From Burkholderia sp. FERM BP-3421 (GTDB taxonomy: Bacteria > Pseudomonadota > Gammaproteobacteria > Burkholderiales > Burkholderiaceae): DNA of 64,000 bases. The stretch covers positions 2,976,001-3,040,000 of the forward strand of contig NZ_CP117782.1 of the NCBI RefSeq assembly GCF_028657905.1, in the 5' to 3' direction. The notes beneath the pieces were generated by a model. The model did no database searches. It was given only the letters and a program-made list of their open reading frames with translations, and was not told the DNA's origin. Shown piece after piece: positions 26,878 to 34,935 of this stretch (within the stretch, counting starts at the first letter, position 1; every line of letters begins with the position of its first letter). The position numbers and the translations under genes were made by a program.

Positions 26878-26929
26878 TAATTGTGTACTACAAACCAACG
26901 CCTGCCCTTCCAAGTTCGCGCGCTACCAA

Positions 26930-28126
26930 CTACTTCAGCAGGCGACCGACGGCACGCAGCGGCGCCGTAACCTGCCATGAAGTCGATTTTCTCATCGCGG
27001 CGAGACTCTCATCGCGATGACGCAATTCATCGTCCAGATTGCGAATGCGCTCTTGCAGCGCTTGTACCGCTTCGCGCGTTTGCTGCTCGCCTTGCGCCAC
27101 CGTCGCGGCAAGTTGGGCGATCCGTGAATTTCGCTGCGTGCATTCGTCCTGCGCGGCACGTAATTCCTGCTGCAATCGCGCCACCTCTGCATCGCGGGCA
27201 GCGACCGTCTGTGTAAGGCTGCGGATAGCCTCATCCTGCCGGCGCATCTGCATGAGCGCGGGCGCCATATGCCCGAGCGAATCGCGCAAGCGATCGAACA
27301 GCGCCACGATCTCCGGATCGTCGATACTGAGTTCGTCACGGCTCACGCGGCGCAGCATCGTGTAGGCATCGATGGCGTCCTGGGGCACAGCCGGATCGAG
27401 CCGCAGGTCAGCAGTCTCGAAACGCGCGTGGCGCAGCGATTCATCCAAGAAAATATCGGCGTACTCCCGGTATTCGGGGCTCTGTTCATCGGGCGGGGGA
27501 AAACCGAGCGTCGATGCGATCCGCTGCAACTGGCTGGCCGGATCGGCAATGATCGCATCGAAATCCACCACGAGCCGGCGCGCGCCGCGGCTTCCGTGCA
27601 TCGCGTCGACGATGTACTCGAGCCACAGATAGCAGGCCTTCTCTGTCCCGTAGCCCCATGCCTTCGCGAGCGAGCGCGCCACGCTGAGCGGATCGCGCAG
27701 CGAGATCACGTAGCCATGATCGAGTTCGAGATGATCGAAGATCGGGCGCCAAAATCCGAGTAGCCGCGAAGTACGCGGGTCCTTGAATCCGAATGGTTTG
27801 CCATCGGCCGTGCGCTGGAGCAACAATGCAGACGCCCGCAGGCGGAACGCGGCAAGCTTATCCGCGGATATGTCCTGCAGGGAAATCGGTCCGTGCGATT
27901 GCCAGTCCGCCTGCAGCTCCCGCATCAGCTCGATGTTCAGTTCATAGACATCGAGGTCTTCCCAGAACCCTTTATCGTTGATTCCGGGCCACGCCTTCAT
28001 TAGATTGTCCCCGAGCTGGACGCCGAAAACCGGCAGTGCGCGCGCGGTCGCGCTGGTCCCGCTTCGGGCCATCCCAAGGACAACAACTAGCTTACGCTGT
28101 GCGTTAGTATGGATGTGATTGATCAT
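26930..28126 (-). CDS. Sulfotransferase-family protein with coiled-coil tail
   Basis: 398 residues. Residues about 12-280 form a sulfotransferase/P-loop domain: the PAPS-binding loop VVLGMARSGTSATARAL and the 3'-phosphate segment GYVISLRDPLSVARSLA. From about 280 follows a long coiled coil (RQDEAIRSLTQTVAARDAEV... and ELRHRDESLAAMRKS), ending in TSWQVTAPLRAVGRLLK. That end (STSWxxTxPLR) is common in glycosyltransferases and other enzymes of O-antigen and capsule loci, so this protein probably sulfates a surface glycan and sits in a complex. It lies alone among broken genes, so it may be a survivor of a lost polysaccharide island. Confidence 0.82.
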   Translation of the reverse strand: MINHIHTNAQRKLVVVLGMARSGTSATARALPVFGVQLGDNLMKAWPGINDKGFWEDLDVYELNIELMRELQADWQSHGPISLQDISADKLAAFRLRASALLLQRTADGKPFGFKDPRTSRLLGFWRPIFDHLELDHGYVISLRDPLSVARSLAKAWGYGTEKACYLWLEYIVDAMHGSRGARRLVVDFDAIIADPASQLQRIASTLGFPPPDEQSPEYREYADIFLDESLRHARFETADLRLDPAVPQDAIDAYTMLRRVSRDELSIDDPEIVALFDRLRDSLGHMAPALMQMRRQDEAIRSLTQTVAARDAEVARLQQELRAAQDECTQRNSRIAQLAATVAQGEQQTREAVQALQERIRNLDDELRHRDESLAAMRKSTSWQVTAPLRAVGRLLK

Positions 28127-28370
28127 TTACCAGCTATCGAATCCTTAGTTTTCCGAATGTAATTTGAAGAAATCTGAAAGGCGTCGTATTCGCACCGCGA
28201 TGGACGAACTCGTAATACCGAGCGTGAGATCACGCGCATCAGGCGTTTCGTAGGACGCCGGCAGGCCGTTGAAGACATTACTACAAATGCCCGATCCGGC
28301 GCATGTTCGTTGTCCACACCGGGTCGATCGCAGCCGATCGCCCTGACTTGCGGCGGCATCTTGTAGCCAG

Positions 28371-28717
28371 TTAAGCAGTGAGTCGCATGTCGATATTATC
28401 GGACTCCAGCCAGGCTCGGCGAACCGTGGCCGGAGGTTGGTAGCGATGGGCGCTATGCGGCCGTCGCTCGTTGTAGAACTGTCCCACTGCTCGATGAGCA
28501 CCTTGGCTTCGGCTCGGCTGCGGAACCATTCGCGATTCAGCAATTCGTCGCGCAGCTTGCCGTTGAAGCTTTCAACGAAGCCGTTCTGCCATGGACTACC
28601 GGGCGTGATGAAGGCCGGGCCTATAACCGCTCGTACTTCGTCGATAACGGAAAGGCCCATCGCTTTGATATTGAACGATGAGGCTGCGCTCGGCCAATCC
28701 AGGCTCGCGTGGTTCAT
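28371..28717 (-). pseudogene. IS3-family transposase (OrfB) fragment
   Basis: Minus strand: the first frame carries MGLSVIDEVRAVIGPAFITP then GSPWQNGFVESFNGKLRDEL and LLNREWFRSRAEAKVLIEQW; after a shift the other frame continues FYNERRPHSAHRYQPPATVR and AWLESDNIDMRLTA with the stop at 28371. This is the C-terminal third of an IS3-type integrase (rve domain; the last acid is the E of NGFVESFNGK). The N-terminal part and orfA are missing. Confidence 0.75.
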
Positions 28718-28719
28718 GC

Positions 28720-28961
28720 GCGACTGTGCACGCGACGTTCGTCAACGCTGCCCGGCGTACGACCGCCCAGAAAATGAACCCGTGCTCTGGCGACATCTAA
28801 ATCTTTTTGCACGTGAGGCTACCGATCAACTGGCCTTAGCCGCAGAACGCGACGTTCGCCACTACATGGAACTGCGATTCCAGTATTCACATGAGCTCTT
28901 TGCCAAGGACCTGGCGTTGCGCGACATCTTGATCAATCAATACGTTGCTTCAGGCCCGTGA
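28720..28961 (+). pseudogene. C-terminal fragment of an unknown gene
   Basis: About 80 residues (RDCARDVRQRCPAYDRPENE, ... REATDQLALAAERDVRHYME ... HELFAKDLALRDILINQYVA) followed by a stop at 28959. The composition is that of a real coding sequence, but the start is missing and the piece abuts the IS3 fragment. I do not recognise the family. Its tail overlaps the end of the dead integrase. Confidence 0.35.
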
Positions 28962-30202
28962 TACGACAAGACTCGAAGCTGGCGCGAGAGCATCGATGGC
29001 GTCAGCCCAGGCTTGCAACATAGCCTGCATTGCTCTGAATATTCAGCCCGGTTGTACACACCGCGCACGCCGCCGATCGTGTGGTTGAGCGCCTTCTCCA
29101 CCACATCGGATGCCCAGCCTTTTTCGTGAAGCAACGTAGAAGCAGTCCGGCGCAAATCGTGGATGGTAACTGCCGGAATGTTCTGCCCTTGCAAAGCGAC
29201 CTTGAGTACTTTGTTCAGCGCGTTGTGCGCGAAAGGCTTGGTCAGGGAACCACGACCAGGCAATATCCATTTACTGTTACCCGCCAGTACCAGCAACTCC
29301 TTGAAGAGCGATACGGCCTGACTCGACAAGTAGACGATGTGCGGCTTCCCCGTCTTCGAGTTTTCTTCAGGAATATGCCATTCCGCTTCATCACGATGCA
29401 GGTCTTTGCTCTTAGCTAACAGCAGCTCGGATTTGCGCACCAGGGTGAGCAGGATTAGGTGCAAGCCAATCTTGAATTGCCGCCGGATGTTGGACAGGTG
29501 AGCAGCTTGCAGGAACTGTTTGATTTCGTCAGGCGACAAAGCACGTTCACGCGAGACGGCTTTGTAGACGTGCCGCATGGGCAACGCCATGACTGGATTG
29601 ACTGAGATCAGCCCGCATAGTCCAGCATGCGTTTAAGCAGTCCGCGTATCTGGCCTGCGGCGGCGTCAAAGCCCTGTTCCTTCTTCCGCCAGATCACTGA
29701 CCGAACGTCTTCGGCCGTGACTTCACATACTGGTTTCATGCCGATGTAAGGAAGAATGTCTTTGTCCAGATAGCGGCGCGGTATGGTGTTGTCCTTGCGG
29801 TCGCGTTGCTGGATCTCCTTGAAATAGCGTTCGGCGAACTGCTTGAGAGTGGTGTCTTCCGGGCCGGCTACCTTGGCGCGCTGCTTTCGTTGCGCTGGCG
29901 ATTCACCGATGGCCGCCATCTGCGATGCACCGTCACGCATGAGCCTGACGTTTTTGAGGGTGAGTGCGGGGTACTTGCCCAGAGTGAGCTTTTCGTACTT
30001 GCCGTTCAGCCGGTAGCGGGTAGCGGGTAGCGGGTAGCGGGTAGCGGGTAGCGGGTAGCGGGTAGCGGGTAGCGGGTAGCGGGTAGCGCCGGACCATCCC
30101 CCCGGTTGGAAATACCTCCAGGTACAGGCCGCGATCATCGCTGACGGTGTAGGTCTTGTCCCTGGGCTTGAGTGCCTTCAGGGCGGTGTCGGTGAGTGCC
30201 AC
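28937..30202 (-). pseudogene. P4-type tyrosine-recombinase (integrase) gene, dead
   Basis: Three frames join to one integrase of about 400 residues. The N-terminal DUF4102 domain starts at 30202 (MALTDTALKALKPRDKTYTV). A tract of eleven 7-base units at 30011-30087 then shifts the frame to the one reading RLNGKYEKLTLGKYPALTLK. A second break near 29600-29620 joins RMLDYAG to GLISVNPVMALPMRHV. The catalytic half is intact in sequence: LVRKSELL (Arg), TIHDLRRTAST (HxxR), ALNHTIGG and GVYNRAEY (Tyr). Removing ten of the repeat units would restore the first join exactly. It marks an older island next to the one carried by the integrase at 33513. Confidence 0.85.
30011..30087. repeat. Heptanucleotide tandem repeat inside the integrase
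   Basis: Eleven consecutive units, CGGTAGC once and then GGGTAGC ten times (77 bases). It lies where normal integrases read WRYRYRLNG, whose codons already resemble the unit, so it probably grew by slippage. Because 7 is not a multiple of 3, the copy number decides the reading frame. Confidence 0.97.
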
Positions 30203-30214
30203 CTTCTACCTCCG

Positions 30215-30474
30215 TATGTCCAAGTAGAGGAAGGCTCAGGCCAAAACCGCTACTTGGACATAAAAACAGACGGCTTTCGGTGTGCTCCGGCAGAACGCTT
30301 TAGGCAAGAAACTCAGTGATTATGCGGGTTTCAAGGCGATTTGAAGACCTTGATGGAACCCTGCGGAAATCAGGTTATTTGCCGATGCAGAAGCAAGAGA
30401 AAGCCATCTACTATGTTGATTCCAAAGGGTTTTTATAAAACCACTTTGGGCGCTTGGACATAAACTTGGACATA
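30215..30474. repeat. Arm-type repeats upstream of the dead integrase
   Basis: CTTGGACATA occurs at 30253-30262, 30453-30462 and 30465-30474, and inverted (TATGTCCAAG) at 30215-30224, just upstream of the integrase ATG. The last two are 12 bases apart. They look like integrase arm sites or iterons. Confidence 0.55.
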
Positions 30475-30502
30475 CCTTGAAGTCCAGCCTTCTATGAACC
30501 TC

Positions 30503-30556
30503 TGTGGATAACAGTGGAAGACCCGCAATCTAGAGGTTACAGGGGCATGTGGATAA
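30503..30556 (+). other. Two perfect DnaA boxes in the island
   Basis: TGTGGATAA occurs at 30503-30511 and 30548-30556. With the repeats just upstream and a broken STY4528-type island replication gene at 30779, this could be a former replication origin of the element. Confidence 0.4.
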
Positions 30557-30778
30557 CTCTGCCACTGCAATCGCCGTTCAAGCGGGTCAATGACCGCGCA
30601 CCATCGTGCATAGATGCCAAGCTCGTTCGATTCTACCGTCGAACAGCTCCTACTTCACCCCTATTTTTCTCGATCAAACCGGTTGCTTAGCAGACCGAAT
30701 TGTTGGCTGAAGTGTGGGTGTCCGATGCGATGAGATTCAGAGGACGGGCCGTTGTGGCCTACACCTCGGAGATCTCTC

Positions 30779-31963
30779 ATGACAGACAATCACAGCAGCT
30801 TTACCCCGCAAGCACATGTCGGCCCGTTCATCACACCATCAGCGTTGATGCTCGACATCCGCCTCACCCCGGTGGAGCGCAACGCATGGCAGGTCCTGCG
30901 CATGCTGCACGGTGTCGATGGTCGTAGCGCGCTGGCTAGTCTGGCGCAGTTGCGGCCCTATCTCACCACCACCCCGCTAGGACAGCGTGCCGGATTCGAA
31001 ACGGCCTGGCGCGCGCTCATCGTGCTTCGGCTGACAGGCTGGATTAGCCTTGTGGGACAACATCGTGACCCCTTGTCTGGGAATGTCCTTAGCGAGCTGT
31101 ACCAGACCTACGAAAGCCCTTTGACGTTCACGCAGGCATGCGAAATCGACCTGGGCCTGGCGAAACTTCTGCAAGACTCCATCGGCCACGAAAACAACCA
31201 GGTCGATCGCGTTGCCCTCCACATCCGCGATGGGCTTGAACCCATCGCTGCAGCGCCTGCTAGCGATGCCCAGGTAGGTCGCGATGATGAGGACCCGCCG
31301 TCATCCCCGCCGCCATCCATTGATTCTGCTTGCGAGTCGAGCGTTGCGCAGCAGAACGAAGCCGACCGTCTGGCAATGCAATGTCATAGCCCTACGTATA
31401 AAGAAGATAAGTATAAAAAATACGTACGTACCGCACGCACACATGCGCGTGAACCTGCGCCCACACGTGAGCGCGAGTCTGGTGCACCCTTGCCGTTGCC
31501 GCCGTGCCTCGAACGCGCTGCAGAGGATCAACGGCGCGATATGCAAACCGCTCTGCGGCGTCTGCCCCGGCAGGTGCCCACCCAGCGCGGGCAGCTTGGT
31601 GTATGCAGCGGCTTGCCTGGGGCGAGCGTAGTGGGGGTCAATGGCGGGCGCGCAGGCCGCAGCGGAGCGCAGCCGCAGGCGAGCACCGAACGGGTGAGCA
31701 CCCGGCGTAGCGCACCATTGACGCCCATGCAGCGACCCCAGCCTTACGGCGGGGGTGCAGGGCGCTTTTCCCCCTGCACCCATGCCCTTCGGCGAGAACG
31801 GAGTTCCAAGAGGCAGCACCTCTTGGTCAAGGCCGCAGGCGCAGATACGCCTGACTGTCGAGCACGATCCAGGGAATCGCGAGAAAGCCACCAGCATCGC
31901 GGCTGGTTTTGCTGTGTCGCCGCTTGTTCGTCATTAATCACGCGGCCTCCTCTTCGGTGCTGA
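30779..31963 (+). pseudogene. STY4528-type island replication protein, C-terminus lost by frameshift
   Basis: The first 260 or so residues look like the STY4528 family of ICE/pathogenicity-island replication proteins (SALMLDIRLTPVERNAWQVL, TTTPLGQRAGFETAWRALIV, LRLTGWISLVGQHRDPLSG, LPPCLERAAEDQRRDMQTAL). After RRLPRQ at about 31570 the frame turns to low-complexity sequence, and the expected C-terminal helices are not found in any frame beyond short pieces. The ATG at 30779 has GGAG just upstream. So the protein would lack its end. The family name rests on my recognition of the N-terminal pattern and should be confirmed. Confidence 0.5.
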
Positions 31964-32252
31964 TTCTTACCTCTTTGACGAGCGTATAGAGAGCGACTTT
32001 CCGATGGGCGAAACCATCCGAATCGATCGCAGTGACTGGTGACGACGAGATTACGTGTCCAATCAAGATCAATTCACGAACGCGTTGTGCCGGATGTGAG
32101 ATTCCGTGGCGACGAAGTGAATACGTCGTCTGGGAACCTGCCCGTAGATATTCGAGCACTCGCGCCCGTTGCGCAGCGGTCGACATATCTTTATTATTAA
32201 ATTTGACGTTACTGGCTGCCTTGCTTTTCGGGGTGGCCATTTTTTTATTCAT
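31938..32252 (-). CDS. Small HTH_39-like DNA-binding protein
   Basis: 104 residues; the centre (QRARVLEYLRAGSQTTYSLR, PAQRVRELILIGHVI) is a winged-helix of the HTH_39 type, found in phage and island genes. The Lys/Asn-rich start and lower G+C are unlike the core genome. Starts 12 bases after the AlpA-like gene, so both are probably one operon. Role likely control of the island, inferred only. Confidence 0.6.
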   Translation of the reverse strand: MNKKMATPKSKAASNVKFNNKDMSTAAQRARVLEYLRAGSQTTYSLRRHGISHPAQRVRELILIGHVISSSPVTAIDSDGFAHRKVALYTLVKEVRISTEEEAA

Positions 32253-32264
32253 CTCTGGCCTCTG

Positions 32265-32546
32265 TCAAACACCACTCATCGATTGCTCGATGCCGTCCAC
32301 CCGATAACTAACGGGATCGGAGAACCAGCGATGAAGTTCACGGTTCGACCACGCAGTGCAACGTGGAGAGAGATGTTGCCGGCGCGGGAAACGGCCTTCT
32401 CTCTCACGCTTTCGCAGCGTTTCACGGCAGAAAGGGATAAAGGGTCGCAGATCACTCCAGCGCGAGAAACCATCGAGCGGGAGCGAGTCCGGAGTGGAAA
32501 GGTACGCGCTACCGGATGATTTCGCGTTTTCTGCCTTGCTCGTCAT
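32265..32546 (-). CDS. AlpA/excisionase-like regulator
   Basis: 93 residues resembling AlpA-type helix-turn-helix proteins: FSRWSDLRPFIPFCRETLRK followed by REGRFPRRQHLSPRCTAWSN and RELHRWF, the classical order of AlpA (helix-turn-helix, then the wing). These proteins act as excisionase or control the integrase of their element. It is upstream of an HTH_39-like gene in the same direction. An Ser/Glu-rich leader precedes the domain. Confidence 0.7.
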   Translation of the reverse strand: MTSKAENAKSSGSAYLSTPDSLPLDGFSRWSDLRPFIPFCRETLRKREREGRFPRRQHLSPRCTAWSNRELHRWFSDPVSYRVDGIEQSMSGV

Positions 32547-32609
32547 TGCTTTGCCTCCTTAGGCGTTTTTTGCAATGACAAAACAATATATTTTCGTTCG
32601 CCGGATATC

Positions 32610-33188
32610 CTAAGGCGCGTTTCCGTTTTTCTTCTTGATCACGCCTGCACTTTTTAGAATGTCCCGCACCCTTCGGTCCGAATACCTAAAATTCCGTGCC
32701 GTTATTGACGCCAACTCATGAGGCTTCTTTCCTTTTTCGAGTTGCTGACAGGCGTACTTAACTATCGCGTCGTGCACCGACGTTACGCCAGCTTGACGCA
32801 CCGAAGCGGTAGCCTTCCCGCCCTGGCTTGCAGCCTTGCGCCGCTTTACTTTTGTCTCCGCATAGGATGTCGCATTGCACGCCAGCTCTTCCTCGAGTTC
32901 TCGGATCAATTCGGGATTGCCGTGTGCGCTACGTTTCTCCATCTCAAAATTCCGCCTAAATCCTTCACCCTCAAACACGACGGATAGCGGTATATAGCCT
33001 CTGCTCTTTTCGAACTGTCGGCCCCGTTTGGTCTGCATTGCAAGACGACGTCTGTTTTTCGAGCGTGCAGCAGCATTCTCAATAAGACCATCAAGCTCGT
33101 CCGGCTCTTTCCGTCCATTCGATATAACCTTGGATGAACTTGATATCAAAATCCATCGATCGCCTATACGGAACCGTTTCAGTTGCAT
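32610..33188 (-). CDS. Hypothetical island protein
   Basis: 192 residues, very rich in Lys and Arg, with no domain I can name. The N-terminal part is a basic coil and the C-terminal part (HDAIVKYACQQLEKGKKPHE, TARNFRYSDRRVRDILKSAG) looks like a helix-turn-helix with a recognition helix, so it may bind DNA. Codon use and lower G+C set it apart from the core genome. The start at 33188 is the first ATG and uncertain. Confidence 0.55.
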   Translation of the reverse strand: MQLKRFRIGDRWILISSSSKVISNGRKEPDELDGLIENAAARSKNRRRLAMQTKRGRQFEKSRGYIPLSVVFEGEGFRRNFEMEKRSAHGNPELIRELEEELACNATSYAETKVKRRKAASQGGKATASVRQAGVTSVHDAIVKYACQQLEKGKKPHELASITARNFRYSDRRVRDILKSAGVIKKKNGNAP

Positions 33189-33322
33189 ACATCACGCCCT
33201 TCATACGCGAACCTTCAATCAGGTGCCCCTACCAGGCCGGTGAAGGTGTCCGGCTCTTCGCTCCGTCGAGCTAGGCAGGGGCAAACCGCAAAGCACGTTA
33301 ATCCGCCGATAGTCAGGCACCT

Positions 33323-33496
33323 TTACGCGCTGCCGTCTGGACGCCGCCCCTCGAGCAGTTCCCTCACCTCCTCAAGCATCTGCACGGCCGGCGGCAAATG
33401 CTGATCGCGAACATGGCGACGGCGTGCCTGGTAGAGGTGGAACAGAGCCACGTCCAGCTTGCCTTGAACGATTTCGACCTCGTATTCGTTCATCAT
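33323..33496 (-). CDS. Short hypothetical island protein
   Basis: 57 residues (MMNEYEVEIVQGKLDVALFH ... PPAVQMLEEVRELLEGRRP) with good codon use; acidic, no membrane segment. Lies 16 bases downstream of the intact integrase, same strand, so it may be transcribed with it. Only a weak ribosome-binding site is visible. Function unknown. Confidence 0.45.
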   Translation of the reverse strand: MMNEYEVEIVQGKLDVALFHLYQARRRHVRDQHLPPAVQMLEEVRELLEGRRPDGSA

Positions 33497-33512
33497 AGGC
33501 ACTCGATATCGA

Positions 33513-34748
33513 TCAGGCTGCTGACGGGCCGAAATTCCCGATCACGACCCTCTTCTCCCCACCGACCTCAGCCTCAACAAACTCGGCCCAAAGCTGCAGG
33601 ATCTTCCTGCGCTCGTCCGCATACTCGGCCCGGTTGTAGACGCCCTTGATACCCTTGATCGAGTGCGCCAGCGCCTTCTCGATCGCGTCCGACGACATGC
33701 CCATTTCGTGTAGATGCGTCGAGGCGGTACGTCGGAAGTCATGCAGGACGAAGTGCTGAACGTCGAGACTGAGGGAACGCACGGCCTGATTGAGCGTGCT
33801 CTTGGCGATCGGCTGGTCACCGCGGCCGCGCGTCGACGGGAATACGTGCTCGTGATTGCCCGTCTGCTCGTATAACTCGCGAAGCATCGCAACGGCCTGC
33901 GAGGACAGGTAGACCCAATGCTCCTTGTCCTTCTTCATCCGGTCGGCAGGAATGCGCCAGATGCCGGCGTCGAGATCGAACTCCGACCACCGCGCCTCGA
34001 TCAGCTCGGACTTCCGAACCATCGTCAGGATCAGCAGGTGGATCGCGAGCTTGAGCGCGCGGCGAATGTCTGAAGCGTAGACGGCCCGCAGCACGGTCCC
34101 GATCTCATCAGGAGAGAGGACTCGCGTACGGCTGTCCTGAGTGGCGACGAAACGCGCGACGACGGCATGAGCCGGATTCGTCAGCGCCAACTGGCGCGCG
34201 ATTGCGTATTCGAACAGTCGTTTGATGACGTTCCGTGTCGAGAGCGCCATCTTCGGGGCGCCGCGGGCCTTGATCCGATCGCAGATCGCCAGCACGTCAC
34301 CAGGCGTCACATCCGGCAGAGGCTTGTTGCCGATCGCCGGATAGATGTCCTTCTCGAGCGCCCGCTTGATCGTCCGACCATACTCGGGCGACATCCCCGC
34401 GATCTGGGTTGTGTACCAATCTTCGCCGAACTCCCGAACCGTATCGAAGCGCTTCATGGCGCCGCGATCCTTCTTGGCATCGGCGATAGGGGAAACGCCT
34501 TTGGCTACGATCTCAGCATAGCGGCGGGCCTTCTCGCGCGCATCCTGCAGCGTGACTGCGGGATAGTCGCCGATCGTCACCATCGGCTGCCGTTCGCCGT
34601 GCAGTGTGTACCGGTAGCGCCAGACCTTCGACCCCGACGTCATGACCTCCAGCACGAGGCCGCCACCGTCCGAAATACGGTAGCGCGCCGCCTTCGGCTT
34701 GAGCGCCTTGATGCGGGTGTCATTCAGCGGGACGACGGTTTTCGGCAT
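33513..34748 (-). CDS. P4-type tyrosine-recombinase integrase, intact
   Basis: 411 residues: DUF4102 N-terminal domain (ALKPKAARYRISDGGGLVL), SAM-like core-binding domain (about 95-190) and the catalytic domain with Arg in LTMVRKSELIEARW, HxxR in VLHDFRRTASTHLHE, His in ALAHSIKG and Tyr in GVYNRAEY. All residues needed for strand exchange are present. The ATG at 34748 is preferred over 34775 because MPKTVVPLNDTRIKALKPK fits the family. Its start lies about 170 bases from the end of mnmE, with arm-like repeats between, so the mnmE 3' end is the likely attachment site. It should be able to mobilise the island if an excisionase is present. Confidence 0.93.
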   Translation of the reverse strand: MPKTVVPLNDTRIKALKPKAARYRISDGGGLVLEVMTSGSKVWRYRYTLHGERQPMVTIGDYPAVTLQDAREKARRYAEIVAKGVSPIADAKKDRGAMKRFDTVREFGEDWYTTQIAGMSPEYGRTIKRALEKDIYPAIGNKPLPDVTPGDVLAICDRIKARGAPKMALSTRNVIKRLFEYAIARQLALTNPAHAVVARFVATQDSRTRVLSPDEIGTVLRAVYASDIRRALKLAIHLLILTMVRKSELIEARWSEFDLDAGIWRIPADRMKKDKEHWVYLSSQAVAMLRELYEQTGNHEHVFPSTRGRGDQPIAKSTLNQAVRSLSLDVQHFVLHDFRRTASTHLHEMGMSSDAIEKALAHSIKGIKGVYNRAEYADERRKILQLWAEFVEAEVGGEKRVVIGNFGPSAA

Positions 34749-34752
34749 GGTT

Positions 34753-34801
34753 GGTACACATCGATTGGGACACAACGCCTGTGTGTACCTAAATGTGTAC
34801 C
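34753..34801. repeat. Arm-type repeats upstream of the intact integrase
   Basis: TGTGTACC at 34782-34789 and 34794-34801 (12 bases apart) and inverted GGTACACA at 34753-34760. A further 13-base direct repeat GACAACCTTGGGC lies at 34823-34835 and 34897-34909. Confidence 0.6.
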
Positions 34802-34915
34802 ATCAAAGATTGGATGTCAATAGACAACCTTGGGCAATGCTAGACGACCAATCATAACGTGCACAAGGGTTTCAGAGGGGTGACCAGACGACCTTGGACA
34901 ACCTTGGGCGACTGG

Positions 34916-34935
34916 TTATTTTCCAATACAAAACC
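34916..34935. other. Probable attachment site in the 3' end of mnmE
   Basis: The last codons of mnmE, encoding FCIGK and the stop, lie here. This is the same place used by SGI1-type elements in other bacteria (the thdF/trmE 3' end). An integrase and its arm repeats abut it on the outside. Twelve bases (34924-34935) recur at 26003. Confidence 0.55.

Noticed and set aside
28596..28796. Small minus-strand frame upstream of the IS3 fragment
   Set aside because: No domain or ribosome-binding site, and it crosses the junction between two fragments.
30011..30087. CRISPR array
   Set aside because: The units are 7 bases with no spacers between them, and no cas genes are near; it is a simple tandem repeat inside an integrase.
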